The notes beneath the pieces were generated by a model. That model searched no databases and was not told where the DNA came from. It worked only from the letters and a program-made list of their open reading frames with translations. Positions 15,431-20,457 of a stretch of DNA of 20,457 bases are shown piece by piece. The number at the start of each line of letters is the position of its first letter. The stretch's first letter is position 1. The position numbers were made by a program, and so were the translations under genes. The stretch is from Litorimonas sp039962885 (GTDB lineage: Bacteria; Pseudomonadota; Alphaproteobacteria; Caulobacterales; Maricaulaceae): contig JBDVGI010000133.1 of the NCBI GenBank assembly GCA_039962885.1, forward strand, positions 1-20,457. Direction: 5' to 3'.

Positions 15431-17131
15431 GTGGCAAAATTACCATCTTATATGAAAATCCGAAATTTGCGTTATTCTGTCCGAGTTCCTGTCCCCGCGG
15501 CAATACAGGGCCTAATAGGCAAAACTGAAATAACTCGAACTCTGAATACAGGCGATTTGATGCAAGCCAAGAAGAATTACCATGACGTGATGGCTGAAAT
15601 CTATAAAACTTTCGAGACGGCATCGGCAAAATTAAAAAACTCGGCACCTGCATCTTTAGTGGGGTTTGCGCCTTTGAACGCAGTAAAATCATGGCACCAA
15701 CTTCGCACAGCGGAGGTTATAGCGCGAACAAAGGCGATGTTTGAAAATGCAAAAGAACTTGAAGACTACAAGCTTGGATTGCGCCATAGTTTAGTTGAAT
15801 TAACCTCAATCAATAAAAAGCAACAGTATAACGCCGTAGAGTATTCGGCTAACCAAATACTGCTGGAGGCGGGTTACCCGTCAAAGGCAGATAAGTCTAT
15901 TCCAAATATTGATTTTGAAGATCCAAAATACTTAGACTTATTAGAATATCTAGTCAGCTCAAAGATTGAGCTCAAAGAATTGGAGCTTTCACGTCTTGGT
16001 GATAAAATACACCTTACTCCTAATGGCGGTGTGTTTGTAAATAATGTTGGTCAGTTATCTGTGGTTGCTACTGGAACAACATTATCCAAACTCATTGATG
16101 AGTACATGAGCTTAAAAGGCGGTGTCGGCAAAGGGAAAACAATTGGGGACAAGAATGCAGCCTTTGAATACCTTACCAGATTGGTGGGTCCAAACTTCTT
16201 GGTCGAAAATTTAACGCGAAATCATTTTATTCAAATTAGATCCATTTTGGAGGCGTATCCTAAGAATGCGAAGAAGTTAAAGGTCTTGAAGGGCAAGACG
16301 CTTATGGAGGCATCCAATTATGCTCAACAAAACAAATTACCTTTAATGGGCAAAGCTAATGCAAACAAAATTATCAGAAGGTTGAAAAGCTTAATGAGTT
16401 ATGCGGTTTCAACGGGGCTTGTTACGATAAATCCATGTGCGGAGCTTGAGTTCCATATCAGTGCTGCTGAGAAGGCTAGTACAGCCATGGAAAAGTTTAC
16501 TGATGAACAATTGGCGAAGCTATTCAAGTCTCACGCCTTTCAACCTCATTACCCCAAGGGCCCAGCGATGTATTGGGTACCATTGATAGCTTTATTCCAC
16601 GGCTTTAGGATGGAGGAAATTCTATTACTTACTCTGGATGAAGTTAAACTTGATGAAAAAACAGGTGTTTGCTACTTTGATTTAACTCAATTTACGACTG
16701 ATCATCTGAAAAATTCAAACGCTATGCGGCGTGTTCCTATACATAAAGAACTCAATAAACTTGGCTTTTCTGCCTATTTAATAAAATGCAAAACTCACAA
16801 AGGGAAACGACTTTTCCCCGAATTAAAAAAAGCCACAGGGCTGGATCCAACTTATCGAAAATTATTCTCACCTAAATATTCACGCTATTTAATAAAAGCT
16901 GGGATCAAGACTAAGAATACAGTATTTCATTCATTCCGGAGAAATTTCTCTGTCGCCTGTAGTAATGGAGAAGTGCCTATTGACTTCGAAAACGCTTTAG
17001 CGGGGTGGTCATTGAAGGGTGGGCAAAACGGCACATATAAAAAACCAAAAGATCTATCATTACAGAAATTAAAAGAGATGATCGATCGAGTGGATTACCC
17101 TGACGTGGATTTGTCTCACCTGTATTGTTAA
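15431..17131 (+). CDS. Tyrosine recombinase/integrase with DUF6538-like N-terminus
   Basis: This 566-residue site-specific recombinase starts with a DUF6538-like segment (YMKIRNLRYSVRVP, then the GKTEITRTLNTGD block). A core-binding helical region (about 215-340) follows, then the catalytic domain (about 350-545). Catalytic residues by position are Arg393 in HGFRMEEIL, His500 and Arg503 in VFHSFRRNF, Trp526 in the usual His/Trp position (LAGWS) and Tyr536 as nucleophile in NGTYKKP. Translation uses GTG at 15431; an ATG at 15452 is an alternative but cuts into the N-terminus. It presumably inserts and excises the island at tRNA-Gly. Its C-terminus, about 30 residues after the tyrosine, is complete. 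Confidence 0.93.
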   Translation: MAKLPSYMKIRNLRYSVRVPVPAAIQGLIGKTEITRTLNTGDLMQAKKNYHDVMAEIYKTFETASAKLKNSAPASLVGFAPLNAVKSWHQLRTAEVIARTKAMFENAKELEDYKLGLRHSLVELTSINKKQQYNAVEYSANQILLEAGYPSKADKSIPNIDFEDPKYLDLLEYLVSSKIELKELELSRLGDKIHLTPNGGVFVNNVGQLSVVATGTTLSKLIDEYMSLKGGVGKGKTIGDKNAAFEYLTRLVGPNFLVENLTRNHFIQIRSILEAYPKNAKKLKVLKGKTLMEASNYAQQNKLPLMGKANANKIIRRLKSLMSYAVSTGLVTINPCAELEFHISAAEKASTAMEKFTDEQLAKLFKSHAFQPHYPKGPAMYWVPLIALFHGFRMEEILLLTLDEVKLDEKTGVCYFDLTQFTTDHLKNSNAMRRVPIHKELNKLGFSAYLIKCKTHKGKRLFPELKKATGLDPTYRKLFSPKYSRYLIKAGIKTKNTVFHSFRRNFSVACSNGEVPIDFENALAGWSLKGGQNGTYKKPKDLSLQKLKEMIDRVDYPDVDLSHLYC

Positions 17132-17517
17132 TTTTACCATCTTATTTCAAAATTTCTCAGACATTCGGACACTAATTCGGACAATGCCTGTCCCTGCTTT
17201 AACTATGGGGCTGAGAACACCATTAGTCCCCTATTTAACATATCAAACAACTAGCTATTTAGTCCTGTGATAAGTACCTTGCAATCAATTGCAATCTGAG
17301 GTCAAAGTTGCAACTGATTGCACATTTGAGCCGCCCACGTCTTTGATTGCAATTGATTTCACACTACCTAATGCCCGCTTAGACGTATCAAACGGCGGGA
17401 AACCCTTCATCCACCCATAAGAAACAACTCTCTGTATAAGCATTACGGAAGGTTCCAGCCAAGTCTAATAGCCAGAAACTCTATGGACACTTATTGATAG
17501 GGACATTTTATATGTCG
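17132..17517. other. Non-coding stretch between integrase and XRE gene, with three operator-like sites
   Basis: There is no convincing gene in 386 bases. It begins with the short direct repeat ATTCGGACA (17163-17171 and 17175-17183), whose second copy overlaps GGACA-ATGCC-TGTCC, a small hairpin (17179-17193). Three TTGCAAT-type palindromes lie at 17279-17362 (separate entry). The remainder shows no recognised motif. Confidence 0.7.
17279..17362. promoter_or_regulatory. Cluster of three TTGCAAT-N2-ATTGCAA sites, integrase side
   Basis: Site 1 is TTGCAATCAATTGCAA (17279-17294), with perfect 7-bp arms. Site 2 is TTGCAACTGATTGCAC (17308-17323) and site 3 is TTGCAATTGATTTCAC (17347-17362); each has two mismatches to the consensus. 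Starts are 29 and 39 bases apart. The same palindrome occurs beside the XRE promoter, so these are presumed binding sites of that regulator, though which promoter they serve here is unclear. Confidence 0.6.
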
Positions 17518-17853
17518 TTAGGGCTTCTTTTTAACTGCCTCTAGGAGGTCAATGAACCAATTGATCTCATTGTCCTCCAGTTTTGAAGCTTTGGATATGA
17601 GCTTTTCCAATGCCGTAGATGCAGATTTATGACGCACATATTCTTGAGCGGGAAATAGACTTCTTGGAGATATAGCCAATTCACGGCATAACTTATCTAT
17701 GGTACGAAATGACGGAGCAGCAGAGCCTCTTTCAATCTTCCCAATAGTCTCTTTGCTAACGCCAATGCGTTCTGCCAATTCTATTTGAGATAGCTTCCGC
17801 ATATTCCGAAATACTTTCACCTGACTGCCTAGAAATTTCTGCATTGACTGCAT
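17518..17853 (-). CDS. XRE-family helix-turn-helix transcriptional regulator
   Basis: This 111-residue cytoplasmic DNA-binding protein has a Cro/C1-type HTH (about 10-65): VKVFRNMRKLSQIELAERIG, with recognition-helix region VSKETIGKIERGSAAPSFRTIDKLC. A short helical C-terminal tail ending in KKKP follows, with no peptidase or toxin-binding domain. A strong AAGGAG ribosome site stands about 7 bases before the ATG. Two perfect-arm palindromes lie 64-107 bases upstream in the region shared with the divergent envelope gene, and a three-site cluster lies beyond the 3' end. Autorepression and repression of the divergent cargo gene are inferred. It resembles phage/island lysogeny-type regulators, but its target is not proven. 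Confidence 0.88.
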   Translation of the reverse strand: MQSMQKFLGSQVKVFRNMRKLSQIELAERIGVSKETIGKIERGSAAPSFRTIDKLCRELAISPRSLFPAQEYVRHKSASTALEKLISKASKLEDNEINWFIDLLEAVKKKP

Positions 17854-17916
17854 TTCGACTCCTTATTCTGATTTCAGATTAAGGGGTTGAATGAATAAGT
17901 GTGAGGTATTGAAAGA

Positions 17917-17960
17917 TTGCAATCGATTGCAAACCGTCTTTTTATTGCAATTGATTGCAA
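17917..17960. promoter_or_regulatory. Two TTGCAAT-N2-ATTGCAA palindromes in the divergent XRE/cargo promoter region
   Basis: TTGCAATCGATTGCAA (17917-17932) is a fully symmetric 16-mer and TTGCAATTGATTGCAA (17945-17960) has perfect arms. Starts are 28 bases apart, close to the 29 bases of the first two sites in the other cluster. They lie between the XRE gene (leftward) and the gene at 18015 (rightward), the natural place for operators. Confidence 0.7.
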
Positions 17961-18014
17961 ATAAAGGTAACGAAACTACGAGGTAAATACATATCTGTAA
18001 TGAAAGAGAGTGAA

Positions 18015-18422
18015 ATGAAGCGATATTTGAAGGTGTGGGGGTTTTGTATACTTGGTGTGTTATCAATCCAATCAACTGCAATGGCAGCAGATTACCCAAG
18101 GTTAGGAGAGTTGATAGGCACATGGTGTGACACGCAATTAATTACTGCGCCAGATCAGGACTATGTCATTGAAATTTGGAGAAACCCAAACGGAACCTAT
18201 TCCTATCACCAACTCATACGCAATCTGGGTCAAGAAGAACTCGGTCATAATAGTTACGCTGTCATTCAGAAGGATGGGGATTGGCATATAGATAATGGCC
18301 ATGACGAATACGCCCGTCAAAAACCAGATGGACGTTTAGAAATTTATGACCCGTATGGTTTGATAACAACCGCTAAGAGGGTTGCGCCGAATACACATCC
18401 TTCAAAATGCAGATTGTCTTAG
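18015..18422 (+). CDS. Small predicted periplasmic protein of unknown function
   Basis: From the ATG at 18015 this is 135 residues. It opens with a signal peptide (MKRYLKVWGFCILGVLSIQS then TAMAAD, cleavage probably after residue 24 or 25). The mature part has LIGTWCDTQL (34-43), a WRNPNGTYSYHQL strand pattern and a late Cys, so a single disulfide is possible. The shape, a short beta-rich domain beginning G-T-W, is reminiscent of lipocalin-like proteins but I do not recognise a family. An earlier in-frame ATG (18000) and a longer ORF to 17955 exist; AGAGAG before 18015 and the signal peptide fix the choice. It diverges from the XRE gene across two palindromes and is 12 bases ahead of a lipoprotein gene, likely an operon. 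Confidence 0.7.
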   Translation: MKRYLKVWGFCILGVLSIQSTAMAADYPRLGELIGTWCDTQLITAPDQDYVIEIWRNPNGTYSYHQLIRNLGQEELGHNSYAVIQKDGDWHIDNGHDEYARQKPDGRLEIYDPYGLITTAKRVAPNTHPSKCRLS

Positions 18423-18434
18423 TCGGATATAGCT

Positions 18435-19046
18435 ATGAACTATATTTTACAAAAAACGACTGTGTTAGCCGCCGTCTTACTTTCGAGTTGTGTCAGTGTT
18501 GATGAAATTGCAGTGGAATACCAAAAAACAACTCTGGCGAAGTATAGTGAGCTACCCATTGAACATTTCAAGGATAAGATGGTAATTAAGGATGATGCTC
18601 TGGAAACGGAGGTGGTTTATACAACTCGTATGGGATCGCAGCCTAATCCGTCTGGTGATCCATACATATCTTTGATTAGTAATAAGAGCGATGAATTTAT
18701 GCGCGCGATCGTTCCCAAGAATGGAGGGGACGTTATTTACCAAATTTATCTTTCATTAGAGTCTGCTGATTGGCGGCATCCATATCAGATCAATTTTGGC
18801 GAGGCACTTGGCTCAAAGTCTGTCACCCGCATTGGGGTTGATGCGAGTTGTACGAGTTCAAATTGTAAAAATTACGAGGACGCTACCGTGACCTTAACAC
18901 CGAGTGATCTTGATAAAATGATTGCCTATCTTGAAGATGGCGGTTTGTCACTGCTACCCTTCCGAGTGAAGAGCCAGTCTGGGCGTGATTATGATAGCGC
19001 CCTTAGCTTGAGTGAACTGACTGCTATACGGCAAGCACTGAAGTAA
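18435..19046 (+). CDS. Predicted lipoprotein of unknown function
   Basis: This 203-residue protein has a short N-terminal hydrophobic segment and lipobox LSSC with lipidated Cys19. Residue +2 is valine, so no Asp retention signal; sorting to the outer membrane is allowed by that rule. The mature domain is beta-rich and carries two closely spaced cysteines in ASCTSSNCKNYED. The C-terminus has helix-like SLSELTAIRQALK. I do not recognise a family. It follows the periplasmic-protein gene by 12 bases and is followed by a 180-base gap holding a copy of the repeated hairpin. The ribosome site is weak. Confidence 0.7.
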   Translation: MNYILQKTTVLAAVLLSSCVSVDEIAVEYQKTTLAKYSELPIEHFKDKMVIKDDALETEVVYTTRMGSQPNPSGDPYISLISNKSDEFMRAIVPKNGGDVIYQIYLSLESADWRHPYQINFGEALGSKSVTRIGVDASCTSSNCKNYEDATVTLTPSDLDKMIAYLEDGGLSLLPFRVKSQSGRDYDSALSLSELTAIRQALK

Positions 19047-19073
19047 AGAGAAAAGGCTTTATAGCTTGGAACT

Positions 19074-19107
19074 CTCAGTCTCTTACTTTGAGCGATTTTA
19101 GGACGCT
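19074..19107. repeat. Dispersed hairpin element, copy A
   Basis: The core TCTTACTTTGAGCGATTTTAGGACGCT region (19081-19107) matches copy B (19979-20005) at 24 of 27 bases. Flanking CAG and CTG arms can form a stem with one C-C mismatch and two G-U pairs. It lies just after the lipoprotein gene. Confidence 0.6.
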
Positions 19108-19226
19108 GGCGGGATGTCTGATTTGGCGGCAAGAGCGGCCATTAGCTTTTCAGATTAGTTGAACTCTGGATTCTCCTTAAAAGTTTGAAATGTTTCCTTA
19201 ACAACTTTCCTTTATTTTAAGTGGAT

Positions 19227-19928
19227 ATGAAGTTTTGTCTTTTTTCAATAATTTTCATTTCGGCAATTCTTGCCATCTCTGCTTTTTTTGTCTCTGGATT
19301 GGTCTGGGGATATTTCCCTAGTTCGGCTATTGGTGTTGCATTCTACGAGCACACCTACTTACTCGTTTTCGTTCACGTCTTGGTTGGGCTAGTAGCGATA
19401 TGTTGCTGGCCGTATCATGATAATCGAAAGATTCTAGTTGCTGTTGGAATTACCTTTTTTTCAAGCGTTTTCATTCACCTTGGGTCGAAATCATACCATT
19501 CGGAAAAAGAAATGAACGTGGAAATCGGCTCTTTTTCCTATCGTATATCTAGCCTAGAGCTTCCCACGGTAGACTTTCCTCATCCCTATGGCCCGTCTCC
19601 TCTTAAATCGAATAGCCGTGCGGAAGGACCAAAAGAAACAAATCAATCTTTATACTACAGCCCCAAAAAACAATATGGTTATTCATTGGCTTTGAACGTT
19701 GATGAAAGAGATAGATTTTTTCTGGCTATACACTCTGCGGGGATCGATCAAATCGACAAGTTTGAAAACTCTATCCTAATTTCTGAGGAAGGCCGTACAT
19801 TGGAACTTTATCCTGCTAAACCATTTACAGACGCTCAAGCTATCAACATATTTCAAAAATTCGTAAATGAAAATCTATCCGACATCAGAAAAGATATTGA
19901 TTTCAAGCCCGTTTCAGCTTCGCAGTGA
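19227..19928 (+). CDS. Predicted inner-membrane protein with three N-terminal TM segments
   Basis: This 233-residue protein (ATG at 19227; a GTG two codons earlier is possible) has hydrophobic stretches around 4-28, 43-62 and 68-86. About 145 polar residues follow that form a single domain ending in a predicted helix (DAQAINIFQKFVNENL). The soluble part has no recognised motif. It is separated from the lipoprotein gene by 180 bases including hairpin copy A, and followed by hairpin copy B. Function unknown; existence as a gene is supported by its length, start context (AAGTGG) and island setting. Confidence 0.65.
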   Translation: MKFCLFSIIFISAILAISAFFVSGLVWGYFPSSAIGVAFYEHTYLLVFVHVLVGLVAICCWPYHDNRKILVAVGITFFSSVFIHLGSKSYHSEKEMNVEIGSFSYRISSLELPTVDFPHPYGPSPLKSNSRAEGPKETNQSLYYSPKKQYGYSLALNVDERDRFFLAIHSAGIDQIDKFENSILISEEGRTLELYPAKPFTDAQAINIFQKFVNENLSDIRKDIDFKPVSASQ

Positions 19929-19971
19929 GTGAACATTTTAATACCGGATTTTTGGGTGTAAATCGTCATCT

Positions 19972-20011
19972 CTGAGTGTCTTACTTTGGGAGATTTTAAG
20001 ACGCTCAGTTT
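19972..20011 (+). repeat. Dispersed hairpin element, copy B, with terminator-like end
   Basis: A 12-bp stem CTGAGTGTCTTA / TAAGACGCTCAG with one G-U pair and a 13-base loop, then TTT. It shares its core with copy A, 898 bases earlier. The short T run gives weak terminator potential. Confidence 0.6.
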
Positions 20012-20103
20012 CGGAAACTATGGTCAGTATTATACATTAGTAATGAAAGCCTTCTTATAGTTAATCGCTTGCGTTTGAAAAATTCTCATTGCAATAATAT
20101 TAC

Positions 20104-20457
20104 ATGCAAAGATTTTTCATTTTAGCAATTTGTTATTTTAGCTTCTTTACAGCCGCAAATGCTTGTGATTTCCCATTCCCAGAAGTTAAAACTAGCGAGT
20201 TCATTTCTGATAAGACTGTTTTTTGGGGACGGGCTACAGCAAAAAAGTGGGATCGACATACTAAAATGAGGGTCGAAGACAACTTTCCGACTTCTACATA
20301 TTTGGATGTTGAAGTTATACGACCACTGAAAGGAAAGATCGGTAAGGATTTTAAAGTTTGGCTATCTGAGACCAGATGCGGGATTGACGTCACTCTTGGA
20401 CAGGTATTTTTATTCGTAGTCAGGCCTATAGGAAAGTCAGATTACTATGCCGACAAG
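20104..20457 (+). CDS. Secreted protein, 5' part (possible TIMP/NTR-like fold), runs off the window
   Basis: A frame open to the right edge gives 118 residues. It begins with a signal peptide MQRFFILAICYFSFFTAANA, which would be cut by signal peptidase I before Cys21, so the mature protein starts CDFPFP. The following pattern resembles TIMP/netrin-like domains: a beta strand FWGRATAKKW, then TYLDVEVIRPLKGKIGKDFKVWLSE, then RCGIDVTLGQVFLFVV with Cys92. An N-terminal cysteine is typical of TIMPs. ANAC is not a standard lipobox because a leucine-like residue is missing at -3. A ribosome site is not evident. It is the fourth exported cargo gene in a row; the rest lies beyond the window. The fold call is inference from pattern. 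Confidence 0.6.
   Translation, partial: MQRFFILAICYFSFFTAANACDFPFPEVKTSEFISDKTVFWGRATAKKWDRHTKMRVEDNFPTSTYLDVEVIRPLKGKIGKDFKVWLSETRCGIDVTLGQVFLFVVRPIGKSDYYADK

Larger units (their letters stand above)
15310..20457. mobile_element. Left part of a tRNA-Gly-inserted genomic island
   Basis: The island consists of a tRNA 3' end, a tyrosine recombinase, an XRE regulator with palindromic operators, and genes of unknown function with signal peptides or membrane segments. No conserved chromosomal gene appears after the tRNA. The right end and second attachment site are not in the window, so this extent is a minimum. Confidence 0.75.

Noticed and set aside
17369..17377. GCCCGCT near 17374 as a second attachment-site copy of the tRNA 3' end
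   Set aside because: Only seven bases match and flanking sequence differs; the true partner probably lies beyond the window.
17285..17443. 52-codon minus-strand ORF in the integrase-XRE gap
   Set aside because: Its 3' half is made of the palindromic sites, no clear ribosome site precedes it and I recognise no family; too weak to list as a gene.
17863..18123. Minus-strand 86-codon ORF across the XRE/cargo promoter region
   Set aside because: It covers the two palindromes and the signal-peptide start of the cargo gene; better explained as a chance frame.
20088..20095. ATTGCAAT just upstream of the last gene as a sixth operator
   Set aside because: Only one half-site is present, which may well be chance in AT-rich DNA.
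19047..20103. Integron-like gene cassettes with attC sites
   Set aside because: The hairpin repeats lack paired GTTRRRY/RYYYAAC ends and the recombinase is a DUF6538-type island integrase, not IntI.
1..20457. CRISPR array, insertion sequence or rRNA genes
   Set aside because: No regularly spaced repeat series, transposase-like frame with terminal inverted repeats, or rRNA sequence was seen.

Overview
The window looks like the replication-origin-proximal part of an alphaproteobacterial chromosome with fairly low GC. It carries hemE next to an AT-rich, DnaA-box-like region, a divergent PPPSR/DUF299 gene on the other side of that region, then rho, secB, a Tim44-like gene, mltA, smr and hslU/hslV. 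The hemE/origin/DUF299 layout is known from Caulobacter crescentus. The window therefore suggests a relative of Caulobacterales/Maricaulales/Hyphomonadaceae; species-level placement cannot be made from the sequence alone.

Region 1 (1-3630): the start of a PPPSR-type regulator leaves to the left and hemE-hemJ (overlapping) plus rho read to the right. The 444-bp non-coding stretch between them is a candidate oriC. A bidirectional terminator closes rho against secB. Region 2 (3633-6774): secB on the minus strand, then a timA-mltA-smr series in which mltA and smr overlap by four bases. Region 3 (6803-14272): mostly minus-strand housekeeping genes. These are hslU, a DUF2157 membrane protein, hslV, DUF1244, a Trm112-like protein, a Lon substrate-binding-domain protein, a thioredoxin/TPR (CnoX-like) protein and a prolyl-tRNA editing protein. 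One plus-strand thiolase-like gene is embedded among them. hslU and hslV, usually adjacent, are about 2.8 kb apart here. Each has its own heat-shock (RpoH-like) promoter candidate placed so close to the ATG that both mRNAs are predicted to be leaderless.

Region 4 (14315-20457): a DUF6065 gene and tRNA-Gly(GCC), then a tyrosine-recombinase gene 94 bp beyond the tRNA. This is the classic arrangement of an island integrated at a tRNA 3' end. The island continues past the window. It contains an XRE repressor flanked on both sides by 16-bp TTGCAAT-N2-ATTGCAA palindromes (two perfect-arm sites upstream, one perfect and two imperfect downstream of the gene). After these come four genes in one direction whose products all appear exported or membrane-bound: a small periplasmic protein, a lipoprotein, a three-TM protein, and a truncated secreted protein with a possible TIMP/NTR-like fold. 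A repeated hairpin element lies in the intergenic regions after the second and third of these genes. The most novel material is the XRE/palindrome module with its exported cargo, and the paired leaderless hsl promoters.
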